Assembly (NCBI GenBank): GCA_022702705.1
Contig: CM040428.1
Location: forward strand, 54,429,198-54,493,197
Length of the DNA: 64,000 nt
Direction: 5' to 3'
Origin: Papilionanthe hookeriana x Papilionanthe teres
Lineage: Eukaryota > Streptophyta > Magnoliopsida > Asparagales > Orchidaceae
Under the pieces are notes generated by a model, which had not been told where the DNA came from, searched no databases, and saw only the letters and a program-made list of their open reading frames with translations. The position numbers and the translations under genes were made by a program. Of this stretch, positions 35,901-45,111 are shown in pieces. The stretch's first letter is position 1. Every line of letters begins with the position of its first letter.

Positions 35901-36263
35901 GCCATGTCCTTGAACTTGAACTTCCACTCTTTTTCCCTTTTGACTAAACAGGCCTGGAAACTATACGAGATGGATAATTTACCCAATCTGATCGATAAAT
36001 CGCTCGATCCTAACGAATATGATCTCGAAGAAGTGATAAGAGTCATCAATGTAGCTCTACTTTGCACCCAAACCGTGTCATTAAGGCCAACCATGTCTGA
36101 AGTTGTGGTTTTACTCCTCACCCAACAGTCTCTGCAACTCAATCTCTCCAGGCCTGCTTTCATAGAAAGCCCTGGAAAAGCTCATAATAACACTACAAGC
36201 CACACTGGGTCATCTTCCACGGATCCGACAACCATTATAATGCCGAAATTCTCGGCTCGGTGA
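20982..36263 (+). CDS. Cysteine-rich receptor-like protein kinase, CRK2-like, complete
   Basis: There are seven exons: 20982-21747, 21840-21965, 29479-29606, 29765-29978, 33574-33805, 34041-34191 and 35952-36263. They total about 1,929 nt (642 aa), as in the CRK2/CRK3 subgroup. A signal peptide (about 1-27, LLAVSIPISA) is followed by two extracellular DUF26/Gnk2 domains with C-X8-C-X2-C: CRGYLSRGDCLSC and CAPTVSKSVCADC. Exon 2 encodes the membrane helix (IIVGVAGVCALLLLSLVLLL), then VRRKR. The kinase is intact: glycine loop GEGGFGQVYK, lysine in IIAVKKL, HRDIKSSN, DFGLARL, GYIAPEY and DTYSFGVVVLE. The family are plasma-membrane Ser/Thr kinases in stress, immunity and cell-death signalling; the ligand is unknown. 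The ATG at 20982 gives a clean signal peptide; the frame extends upstream without another ATG. Exon 1 is GC-rich, unlike the rest. Introns 2 (7.5 kb) and 4 (3.6 kb) hold retrotransposons. Confidence 0.94.
22338..23039 (+). repeat. Left LTR of the copia element
   Basis: It runs TGTTATTGTGTGG...CTTATCA, with the canonical TG and CA ends. It contains the perfect palindrome CTTTGTGCTTAAGCACAAAG (about 22533-22552), which has a counterpart in the right LTR. Confidence 0.88.
26181..26878 (+). repeat. Right LTR of the copia element
   Basis: It aligns with the left LTR throughout but with many differences, so the insertion is old. Its first two bases are CA instead of TG. The matching hairpin reads CTTGGCGCTTAGGCGCCAAG. 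Confidence 0.88.
27174..27395 (-). mobile_element. Fold-back MITE copy 19, right end lost
   Basis: The left arm AAATTTACATTCATACCAC with AATTCCTATGTATTTACATA is normal. The right arm stops at ATGAAATATGTAAAATAAAA. Reverse orientation, in CRK intron 2. Confidence 0.7.
27414..28075 (-). pseudogene. Antisense Ty1/copia pol remnant (end of reverse transcriptase and RNase H)
   Basis: On the minus strand, 28075-27955 reads VIYLMTCSRP, the end of a copia reverse transcriptase. After a MITE insertion, 27690-27560 reads KSRHIELRHSIIRQL and, in another frame, an EMNF-type segment leading to KAIR, the usual end of copia RNase H. Frameshifts and stops break it. No LTR is seen. It belongs to a different copia element from the one at 22338-26878. 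Confidence 0.65.
27699..27951 (-). mobile_element. Fold-back MITE copy 20, inserted in the copia remnant
   Basis: This 253-bp element has 9-bp flanks CATAGGATT (27690-27698) and TATAGGATT (27952-27960), with one mismatch. It separates the reverse-transcriptase part from the RNase H part of the antisense copia remnant, so the MITE is the younger insertion. Confidence 0.84.
28076..29478. other. Rest of CRK intron 2
   Basis: AT-rich non-coding sequence. A few short minus-strand stretches could be further copia debris, but none is recognisable. The acceptor region ends in three consecutive in-frame AG sites (29475, 29478 and 29481). Confidence 0.5.
30230..30640 (-). repeat. Probable LTR fragment of the antisense gypsy element
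   Basis: On the minus strand this directly follows the gypsy integrase end. It contains a TATATATTAAAGC box and a long non-coding stretch ending near GGTTGAGTTGTCTCC. It was inferred from position; the second LTR is absent. Confidence 0.4.
30780..33335 (-). pseudogene. Antisense Ty3/gypsy (chromovirus-type) pol remnant in CRK intron 4
   Basis: Read on the minus strand from 33335 down: RNase H (KEKEITTIIHCL then KWRYYVLGSKFVILTD, near 33230-33330) and its end near 33060-33150; the integrase zinc-finger region (ELNKECYDSLWAGHPEMKRK, about 32740-32915); the integrase core (AMLFLHNVTKLW and SELNFSTSFHPQS, about 31380-31640); and the integrase tail (SPLEIIMGQQQLTPLSLAAQYEK and further, about 30800-31310), ending in a degraded chromodomain-like HVSMLKP segment. 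An unrelated insert of about 1 kb seems to lie between 31650 and 32700. Many stops make it inactive. Gag, protease and the RT core are missing. Confidence 0.75.
32050..32117. repeat. 30-bp tandem duplication
   Basis: TCTCCCTATAAGTTTGCACA with its next ten bases occurs twice back to back, with no visible difference. This suggests a recent local duplication in CRK intron 4. Confidence 0.85.
33846..34003 (+). mobile_element. Fold-back MITE copy 21, short, in CRK intron 5
   Basis: It runs from ATACCTGCCACCTATG to GAGCGTAAATCTTCC with a shortened centre. It makes up most of the 235-bp intron, starts 41 bases after exon 5 and ends 37 bases before exon 6. Confidence 0.75.
34192..35333. other. CRK intron 6, first part
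   Basis: Very AT-rich with many TTAATTAG and ATTAGTTAG words. There is no open frame and no recognisable element. Near 35060-35330 it has stretches like TTTTAAAAACAAAG that resemble the RPA2 intron sequence near 15900-16080, perhaps one more repeat family. Confidence 0.5.
35334..35544 (+). mobile_element. Fold-back MITE copy 22 (CRK intron 6)
   Basis: It starts GGGCGTTTACATACCTAGG and ends GTATGTAAATAAATTTCC. Same subfamily as copies 7 and 11. Confidence 0.72.
35662..35880 (+). mobile_element. Fold-back MITE copy 23 (CRK intron 6)
   Basis: It starts GGGCATTTACTACATACCAC and ends GTGATACGTACATAAGCTTC. It lies about 70 bases before exon 7. Confidence 0.7.
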
Positions 36264-37795
36264 AGCCAACAGGTTTGTTTCTCTTGGTTTTGTCGAAATT
36301 TATGCATACGGTCATACCTGTAAATTCACAAATAGTGATGATTTGTTGTATCTAATTGGAAATAAGGGGTGAGCTAATTTCAAGTGGTTGATAATTATTA
36401 AGTTTGTTGACCATATTCACAATTTTGGTTTATGTATTGCTTACAAATGAGATACTTTATGATAATTAGTTTAATATTTTGCATTTGAAATTTGTTAAAA
36501 GGGTGACTAAAGCTTAGAAATGATTGCATGTAAAAGAACTATGTATGCATTCATGATTGTATTATGTTTATTCTGTATAGAAATACTTTATTCCTATTTA
36601 CTTGAGGTTTAGAAAGTGCTGCATAACATTGAAGGATTTGTTTGTGTAAATTTTCTTCATATTATTGAGACTACTTAATGTTTTTAATGTGATTTTTGGA
36701 TGATTAATGTTAAAGTTAAAATGAGGGGAACAAACATGCAATTTTATATTTATTTATTATTGTTATTGGTTGGGAAACACGATGTAAATGGAAGTTACAC
36801 CAACTAACTCAAATTAAGTCCACCACTCACCTCCAATTGTCACAACTCGAACAAGTCAAGATGCTATCCTTTTTGAGCTAATTGTCTTATGGTTTTGTCC
36901 CATGGTATAACTTCTCCAAAGGCCACTCAACATAAGAGGGGTCTCGCATGAGTACATTTAGTCCTGTTTGAGACAAGCTGCAGCTTATTTAAAAACAGTT
37001 GTGAAACTACTAAATAATAATTTGATGCTAAAAAACTTGCGGTGTTTATTGTAAGTCAGACACCGTAGCTAGAAAGTTGTTACCGCACCTAGCCAGGAGT
37101 GATGGGAAAATGTAGATTCCAGTGATAGTTTTTTGAAAAGTTGTCGAAACGCAGTTTACCTAAATAGACTAAACTGCTGTGCGATGCGGCACCACAATTG
37201 CACCGCTGACCCTTAATTTTATAGTTTTAGATGAAATTACACTAGAAGGCATATTGATATCAAATAAATAATTAACATTCTCATCAACCCACAATCATTA
37301 ATCAATCATATAGGATTTAAGAGGTTGCCCTTAAAGAATTAAGATGTGACTTTCACTATGTTGCACTTTTCTTTATCTAAGATTCAAGAGATGGCTCCTA
37401 TATTGTAATCTTTTGTTTTGTATAACATTTTGTTTACATCTTGAGGTTGGTGCAAAGCTCTGACATTATTTTTGATAATCTAGCATCCGTTGAGATATTA
37501 TCCGTTTTAGCCTAATAAGGTCACAATTTTATCTCGTTGATATTACTCCTTAGCTGGGTACTAAAATTCGTACAATTTTACCAAAATATGCCTTGATGTA
37601 CCAAAGTTCGTTTTTTTCCTTAACGAATTATTTTAAAATGATCCCATGTCCATTTTGCAAAGCATTATTGCTAGTGCATTTTAGACTTGTTGTATTTTTT
37701 TTTTTATTATTTTTCCAAAATTTTTGAAATTATGACTTTCAAGATTCAAATGAGTTTATATCAAAATTTAAATAAAAATTATACAATTTAACTAA
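36264..37795. other. Intergenic region downstream of the CRK gene
   Basis: No gene is seen. The first 300 bp are the likely 3' untranslated region and terminator of the CRK gene. A decayed fold-back with GTTTGAGACAAGCTGCAGC and GCGGCACCACAATTGCACC lies at about 36970-37220. The remainder is AT-rich. Confidence 0.5.
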
Positions 37796-37798
37796 TTA

Positions 37799-37851
<53 letters not shown>

Positions 37852-37920
37852 TACATAGATACATACATACATACATACATACATAAACACACACACATAC
37901 ATACATACATACATACATGC
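37796..37920. repeat. Compound (AC)n-(ATAC)n microsatellite
   Basis: About 24 AC units are followed by two blocks of ATAC repeats separated by a short AC block. Likely to vary in length between individuals. Confidence 0.95.
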
Positions 37921-38630
37921 TCTTAAGAAACTTTTTTTTTTTTTTTAAAGTTCCTTTCCTTTTATTTGCAAGGGTTTAAGAGTGGAAGAATGAAAGAAAG
38001 AGATACTAAAGAAAAAAAGTTCATGAAGGGTCTTAAAGCCATTTTTGTTAGATGGGCTAGCTAGAAAGATCATCTACACAAAATAGGCTATTATTATTCT
38101 ACAATATATTTCATTGTGTAATCTTTTGTATATTGTTGCTCTATTTGTTCTACAAATATAAATATATTAATTTTTCTCCAGGCATTTCAGATTTTGATAT
38201 TTTGGATATTTTAACAAGATGAAAGTCTTCTACTACAAATTTTCAATTATAGTAAATTTGTGTACATGTTGCCACATACGTACACACTCAAAAACTCGCC
38301 AAAGCACTTATTCACATTAATCTTCTTCTCCTCGCTTCTCTTGATCTTTGAATACACTACTCCATCCCTCTTTCAACCCCTAATGCTAAATGCCATAGTA
38401 AGTTCCTCATACATGATGTAAAAGATAGAATAGGGTTAGGTTAGCAATTCTAGTATGAAGAAAAGAGATCAATATAGTTGATTTTGTTGATTTTGAGACT
38501 TCACTAATGTTGTGAAGCCATGTCAACTTATCATTGCTTGGTATTGAAAGTGTGTTAGTTGCAGTTGCCTAGTTGCCTTATAATGAGAGCTTTTCATTCT
38601 ATAAATAGCACATATTATGGAGAAAAATGA

Positions 38631-38675
38631 TACAACAACGATAAGAAGAAGCCTTTATCTCACTAAGTGGGGTCA
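38631..38675 (-). mobile_element. RTE-type LINE 3' end, minus strand
   Basis: TACAACAACG, then AAGCCTTTATCTCACTAAGT and GGGGTC, is the reverse complement of the CCCCACTTAGTGGGATAAGG-(TTG)n end shared by the other LINE copies here. The sequence beyond (to about 39060) is not recognisably LINE coding. It may be a SINE that borrowed this tail. Confidence 0.6.
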
Positions 38676-39540
38676 TTGTTGGCATCACTTTTTTATGTTA
38701 CAAGTGTAGGGTGTACACCTGCATGACTCAGGATAGTTCACGGTTCATCTGCAGTATCCCATAGCTTAAGACACCCTTCAAGGATTCTCTAACACTTGTT
38801 TGGGCATGGTGCTAGGGTTGGCGGTGATTTTGCCTTACCTAGGAGAAACCGCCGTATGAGGCGCTCATTCAGGACATGAGACATATTCGGTGCCCATTAT
38901 GGTGTTTAGAAGTCATTGCACGTCCGTCTGGAGCCTCTCGTGGCCAAGGGAAGTCAATGAGTCCTCCTACACATGCTACAGAAAGATTAGTGTTCATAAT
39001 GCCCTACCCATGTCGTGACGTAAGGCGACCATTAGCGGTGATTTTCCCAATGTATAGCTGATAAAAATACTCAATTTTGAAGTTATGAGACTATGTTTCA
39101 CTCATATGCAGTCTCCCGTGGCTTACTGATCAAGAAAATCCTTCGTTTGGCACTCCTGATGTAAATCTGGGTTTCGGGGCTAAACTAGCACCTAGGCACC
39201 AGCTCCGGGCGCCTAGGTGCCCAAAATGCTTTCTTGGATGTTTAAAATCAAGCCCCTGGAAGTCTAACGTCTGTTTCTGGCGCCTAAGCACCCAAAACAG
39301 CTCAAAAACAACCATTTTACCGAGGGCCATACAATGAAAGGGTCCTCATCTCCTACAAGATTACCTGATTTCGAGAGACGCTTCCACTTCTAACCCTTGG
39401 CAGCCAACTTTAGGTTCGCCACCTTCGCTCGGACCTCCTCTACAATGTTCAGGTTGTGTCATTGCTCCTCCGTCATTTTACCTGTTAACACATGAGTAAT
39501 TGTGTTTTCAAAGGTATATAGACAAGACAACCAAAAAACA
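38676..39540. other. Unassigned GC-richer intergenic stretch
   Basis: No gene is recognised. It contains an imperfect hairpin made of GCACCTAGGC and GCGCCTAGGTGC near 39190-39222. These words resemble the hairpin vocabulary of the copia LTRs (GCGCTTAGGCGCC), so it may be LTR debris. Confidence 0.35.
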
Positions 39541-39555
39541 TCTCCATGGCAACAA

Positions 39556-40098
39556 TCATGCTCTATGGAAGAGACCTGGGCTCGAACACCTTATATCCTG
39601 ACGGCTCGGTCCGGATTCCTCAGGTGCTAAAATAGGAGCCAACAAGAACTTCTTCCAATCCTTTATCGTATTCCCCACTCCTACTAAGTGATGTTCCTTG
39701 CTTGTTGAGAATATAGCGTAGCCCTTCATATTGACCTTAAATGAGAAGAAATATCTAAAGAGTTCGATCGACCACACAAGATTCTTCCGTCGATAAAAAA
39801 TGACAAAAGCCTTGATTGTGGTTATGGAGTTCGACATCACTTGCACTAAAATAACCTCATAAGTGTTGAAGATGCTCTGGAGCTGCTGACACAAGGGAAA
39901 TCGGAGGCCATACTTGAATTGGTCTCGATAAAAGACCATGTCTTTTCCTAAACAATCAGTTGCTCGCGCCGATTCGGGAAACATTCGAAGACTTATGCCC
40001 TCGTTGAGAACGTACCTTTGTTGCAGCTCCCTTACTTTGTCTCTGTTAGAAAAGAAGGGTCGGTGCCCTTCACAGAGCCGAACAAGACAGGCGAGCAT
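39556..40098 (-). pseudogene. Transposase_28 (putative gypsy-type gag-like) domain remnant
   Basis: The minus-strand frame of about 180 codons shows the pattern of the plant domain called putative gypsy-type transposon: FKYGLRFPLCQQLQSIFNTY, then QVMSNSITTIKAFVIFYRR, ELFRYFFSF, YAIFSTSKEHHLVG and IKDWKKF. It is retrotransposon-derived rather than a host gene. It lacks the rest of a gag-pol, and stops follow on both sides. Confidence 0.65.
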
Positions 40099-40298
40099 TT
40101 AGGGGCCATCTCAAGAGAAAAGATCAGAACGAGCCGAAAGACGAGGGGAGATAAGAAAGTCGAAGAAAAAAAGAAAGAAATAAAAGCACGTAAAGTGAAA
40201 AGATGCGGCCCCTTCCTCTATTTATAAGGCAGACACGTCCGCGAAGCATCACATAATGATAAGTACTACACTATTGTTTCAAAAAATTCATTAAAATA

Positions 40299-41250
40299 TC
40301 ATTTTACTACGAATAACATTATTACAGGCTTCGAATAAAGCGGTTTATAAAGGGATCTTCCAAGATTCCGAAGAGGACATGCCTCCTCAACTTCTAGAAA
40401 ACCATCTCTCCACCCGATCAACATCCTTGCTGAACTTCGCCAGATCGGACATCTCATAGAGTGCCTCCAGCTCGCACAACACCTCATTTAGCCCGTCTCG
40501 GAGAGCGACGAGCTCCTTCACAGAACCACTACTTCAGCATATAGGTGAGCAAACAGCTTCTGCATCAGATCCACAGCCAAACTCCCGATGAGTCTCTCAA
40601 AAGAGCCGACCGTCCCAGCTAACAGTCCAATCTCACAAGCTCGCTGCTCTATGATCTCGGGGGATTGCACCCGCCCCGACAGTCCCCCCAGTCGAAGATC
40701 TATCATGGACGGTGGGTCTCGTGGCTGATGAATTACTACAGCCGACGGCAGCAGGAGCCCCACATCTCCAATCCGAATAACGACCACTGTGGTAATGGCA
40801 TATGTCGCGACATTCTTTCACTATTCGTCGTCCTGGTGTTTCTCCGACCCGGCCAATTCATCCATAAATCTCTCCATGGATGAGACAGTCTTAAAAGCCT
40901 CCTCTCCCTCCGGCACCGAGACACCCCCACTTTTCTACGGCAACGCCTGCGGGAGGTTCGTGACAGCCACTCCCCCAAACTTCTTACCGCTCGCCTTAGT
41001 CGGAAGGGACTGCTGGCACTCAACACGCACACTTGAACCAAACTCTGAGGCCCCTCAGTGACGCCTCTTCAGTGACTGACATTTCATATCGTCAGATGAG
41101 CTAACTATATCGACCAGGTCAAATTTGGGCCACACCCGTTTATCCTTCATCACCGCCTTCTTCGTCTTTATAGAGGAGGGAATCTGACACCATGCCCTCG
41201 CAGCCTTTCAGGATTTCACAGATCTGATTCGATTTGTCATCCATAATGCA
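40299..41250 (-). pseudogene. Decayed coding-like segment, probably the same gag-like element
   Basis: A GC-rich block in which minus-strand fragments look coding (for example MDDKSNQICEILKGCEGMVS near 41249-41190) but are broken by stops and frameshifts. The composition matches the Transposase_28 frame next to it, so I infer one degraded retroelement. I recognise no domain in this part. Confidence 0.35.
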
Positions 41251-42545
41251 CCTCAGTAAGATAAATTGACAATAAATGATACAAGACACAAATCATATCT
41301 ATTTATAACACACATAGGACACAAAATCCTAAGGGAAGACACATGTTCAATCCATTCACAAATTTATTGCTAACGATTGTTTAATAATTTTTTTGGTCCT
41401 TATTGTAGCTGTCGCTATCAAGAAGCAGGAAAACTCGATGAACTAATATATATATACCAATAATACTAGCACAAATCTAAAAAAAATGAACGACCAAGAT
41501 AACAGAGCTACCTTTAGAGGTAAGCAATTAACCGAAAATCCAAGGCCGAGCATGCAGCTGCATCTCCAAACATGAGTTAGGTTCAAGCTCTAGATATGGT
41601 TCCCTGCTCGGTAGCGACAAGTTTACCTAAAGTGAGACATGAATCATCTCGGCAGCAAGTCTCGTCAGATATCCCACGTGAGCTGCGACAAGATCCGCTT
41701 AAGACATTCCTGTAAGACTCGAGCCAAACAAAAAATGAACCATGACTCACCACGAAAAAAGCCTGTTGATCACATTTGACCAACCAACCCATGTACAGAC
41801 CGAATGAGCACCTCACAACCGACCACTCTAGTTGACCGTACCAAAAGCACCGAGCAAGATCATCATACAACAGAACACCTCGACCGACCAACGTGCACTC
41901 GATAGGGTTTAGATGTCACTTAGCCGGTCGCCTCAATCGGTCAAGTCAACCGATCAACCAATTAACATTAATATTGTAATTCAAATTGTAATAGAAATAT
42001 GACATAAAATCTATATAATCAATTAGAGCCTTAATGACATTAAAAATGATTTTCATAACCTTTCCCTCATTTCTATAATTGTACAAAACAAACCTCTATA
42101 AGTACGGGGTAAAAATACGAATGAAGGGAACTCTCCTTCTATTCTCCTTACAATGATCCCAAACTTATTCTACTCTCTCTTCCTTATCTCCTTCACTCGA
42201 CTCAAACTCTCAAATTTTGATTCACAAAGAATAAACTAAGATCCAACAAATAGTAATAACCTTTCGGGGATTCTAAATAAATTTAAAAGAGGCTAAATTT
42301 TGCAAAAAAAACATACTATAATTATAAGAAAAAGACATTAGTTGGCTCCGTATAAATAGCTATATAAATTCCTATATTTATTTTATATTAATCTAAATAA
42401 TTAAAAAAAATTTCAAATAAATTATAATGACACTAATCTGACTTGACTTTGGAATCTCCGTTCATTAAACTATAATTTGTGGAACGCATGAGAAGACCCG
42501 CACAACCACCCAACCCTCGGTCCGTCTTCCTTCTCCGTCGCGCAC
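41251..42545. other. Intergenic region upstream of the Expp1-like gene
   Basis: The first 900 bp look like retroelement flank, with words such as GGTCAAGTCAACCGATC and a polypyrimidine stretch near 42130-42210; no open frame is convincing. TATAAATAG at 42351-42359, about 195 bp before the start codon, is the best TATA-box candidate for the next gene. Confidence 0.45.
42351..42359 (+). promoter_or_regulatory. Candidate TATA box of the Expp1-like gene
   Basis: TATAAATAG lies 195 bases before the ATG at 42546 in otherwise AT-rich DNA. The distance would allow a leader of about 160 bases. This was judged by sequence match only. Confidence 0.4.
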
Positions 42546-43133
42546 ATGGCTTTCCCATCGCTCCTCCTCGCCGTATTCGCCGTACTGCTTCTCGCCGCCG
42601 GTGCAGCCGCACGCCCCGGCGTACACTTCCACCCCTGTAAGACTCTATTCATCTCCTACACCTTCACCTCCTCCGAATCGTTCGATCTTCCACAGATCTC
42701 CGACCATCGCAACCCCTCTTCCTCTCCATCCTCTGGCGGATACTTCGCCATCTATCGTATTTTCCGTCCTCTGCGCCCTATCACCTCTTCAAGCGCCTTT
42801 GCGCTACCTTCAAGCACGCTCCGCCCGATGATCGTCGATCGCCCGCGCCGCCCAGCGGAGGTGGTCCAGGCGGAGCCCTCCTTCGGCATGAGCTCACTCC
42901 AGGAGAGGGCCAAGGATATCCTCGTCGTCGTTGCCGGGCTCCTCTTCGGCGTAGGATGCGGTGCTCTCACCGGCGCGATCATGTACCTAGCGTGGTCTCT
43001 CTTCGCTAATCACTACGAAATCTGCAGCTATGGAGATGGCGAGGAAGATGAGGAGGATGAATCTCCTAAGAAGATGGGATATGTCAAGATCGCGGAGTCG
43101 GTGCCGGCGAAAGAAGGGTATGAGGGACATTAG
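42546..43133 (+). CDS. Expp1-like small membrane protein, complete, single exon
   Basis: The 195-codon frame is very GC-rich, in an AT-rich setting. Features in order: a signal peptide (about 1-22, SLLLAVFAVLLLAAGAAA), the conserved plant motif FHPCKTLFISYTFTSSE (about 28-44), a variable Ser/Pro region, an SSLQERAKDIL segment, one membrane helix (about 125-151, VVVAGLLFGVGCGALTGAIM), an acidic stretch (EEDEEDESPKK), and a tail with MGYVKIAESVPAKEGYEG. This layout matches an uncharacterised land-plant family that I recall being labelled Expp1. No reaction or partner is known to me. The topology suggests a secretory-pathway or plasma-membrane protein with an acidic cytosolic tail. Start choice: the first ATG gives the signal peptide. 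No break is seen. Confidence 0.85.
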   Translation: MAFPSLLLAVFAVLLLAAGAAARPGVHFHPCKTLFISYTFTSSESFDLPQISDHRNPSSSPSSGGYFAIYRIFRPLRPITSSSAFALPSSTLRPMIVDRPRRPAEVVQAEPSFGMSSLQERAKDILVVVAGLLFGVGCGALTGAIMYLAWSLFANHYEICSYGDGEEDEEDESPKKMGYVKIAESVPAKEGYEGH

Positions 43134-44046
43134 GGTTTTCGTTAATAAGGCTTTGGGATGATAATATTTTTATATCATACTCTTAATACGTAAGTTTTCA
43201 CGGATGCATATGCTATCTTTCTGCTATTGTTTTACACTGTTGCCCTGTTGTGGGGTGTTTGACATTAATTGATGCGAATTGTAGGCCTGATATGGCCATC
43301 AATGCATCTTACTTGACTTGCTGTGGATTAATTATTGTTTTCTTTGTTAATATTTTCTTAAATTGCAATCTGCCATGTGACTTGCTTGACTATGCTGATG
43401 GGAATCTGAAGTGGATGAGTCATGGAGGATTTCCCAAATGAACTTATGTAGAAAATGATAGGATGGATATTGAAAATAGGAACCAATTTTTTGGATCTTG
43501 ATATCGGCAATTTAAGGATGCCTACAGTTTGAAAAGTTGGTGGGAGAGGATTAGAGAAGATAAACTCAGATTTGAGAATGACAAATGACAGATTGAGGAT
43601 GTCTGTCACTAGAGAAAATAGGGATGAGAGAAAGAGAGAGAAGAGGAAACACGAAGTAGGAGAAAAGCTTACCACATTTTTTATCTATTCTTTCAATCTC
43701 TCAAATGGAGAATATTTATAGAATACAATATCTATTAATTCACCAACACTGATTTCTAAATAATTAACTATATTTTTTAACCTAAATATAAAACTAATTA
43801 TCTCATATTCTCAATATCCTATCAGATCTCATTTGTGGTAAAGCATTACACATATAGTTAGACTTCCATAGGTGGGTGCAAAAAGGCGCCTAATGTGAGG
43901 TTTTCTCCCCATATTTCTCTTATTCATAGGAGATGGCCTAGGTATTGTTCATTCTCCTACATTACTTGATAAGTGAAGTGGGGCTTTTTCTGAGATGCTG
44001 ACCTTATTTGGTAGCTTCTATTGTGTTTCATTTGATAAAATAATTT
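43134..44046. other. Intergenic region downstream of the Expp1-like gene
   Basis: It contains the likely 3' untranslated region of the gene upstream. No other coding sequence or clear repeat is seen. Confidence 0.5.
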
Positions 44047-44266
44047 GGGGCATTTACATTGATGCCACCCAATTCTTTTGTATTTACATATCTAACATCT
44101 AAATTTACTTTTACACCCAAATCTTTCATATCACATAAAAAATACCACCATTTAAAAAAGTGAAATATACTTTTTCAATTCATAGTTAAGGTGGCATGTA
44201 AAAATTGAAGTTTAGGTATTATATGTAAAAATACACTGGAATTGAGTGGTATGTATGTAAATCTTT
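44047..44266 (+). mobile_element. Fold-back MITE copy 24
   Basis: It starts GGGGCATTTACATTGATGCC and ends GGTATGTATGTAAATCTTTG. Forward orientation, of the AAGGTGGCATG subfamily. Confidence 0.78.
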
Positions 44267-45111
44267 GAATAGGTTCACCTTTGACTTGTCTGATTGGCTT
44301 TGGATTCTAGGTGGCATTTGTGCAACCTAATTTTACATTCCTTGCTTTCTTTATGAATGTAAAATATGCCGTTTTGCTCAGCAAAGACTGAATAATCTGA
44401 AACTTGTGTTCACGCCCTTGGAGCACTTTTGATGTAGAGATAAACATAATACGTCTGATTATGTTTTGAATTTTTATTTGCCTTTCAAACACTGGCTTGC
44501 AAGAGGTGCAGAAAATTTTGAGTAGAAATAGTCTTTAATAAATAAGGCTTGTACTTATATAGGATGAACATATTTTTCCCATTATTATCTTTATTTCCAG
44601 GCAATAAAAATCAGGCAATTTTAATAACCTAGAATATAAATAATCTGTCTAGGTTGCCCCTACTCAAACTGAATAGGCATTGTTATGTATAGCTAAGAAT
44701 AAATTGTCCCTAGTGTTGACTTGTTCAAAATTTATTTAATTAGGACCAATGGAAATTGAATACATGGAATGTAATTTTAGTAGTAGTAGATCTAATGGAA
44801 AGTTGTAACAAAGATTGATCAAATCATTAAAACGAGTTAACATTTTAGATATCTCGGGTCCATTGTTCAAAGCGACCTTGATATAGATGAGGTTTTTATT
44901 AGTAGAATTCAAGCTGGATGGTTCAAGTGGAGGAATGCTCCGGGCCTATTGTGTCATAGAAAAGTACCGCTTCGACTTAATTTATGAGATTGTGGTGAGA
45001 CCTGCAATGTTTTATGGTGCATAATGTTGGCCTATAAAAGAGAAGCATAAAATTTTCAATTAAGTGTTGCTGAGATGAGAATGCTTCGGTGGATGAGTGG
45101 ATTTACACTTA

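Noticed and set aside
37796..37920. Possible CRISPR-like or satellite array
   Set aside because: Simple dinucleotide and tetranucleotide repeats without spacers.
40665..41061. Plus-strand frames within the decayed gag-like block
   Set aside because: No family pattern; the minus strand carries the recognisable neighbour.
42601..42982. Frames within the Expp1-like gene in other phases
   Set aside because: Shadows of the GC-rich gene.
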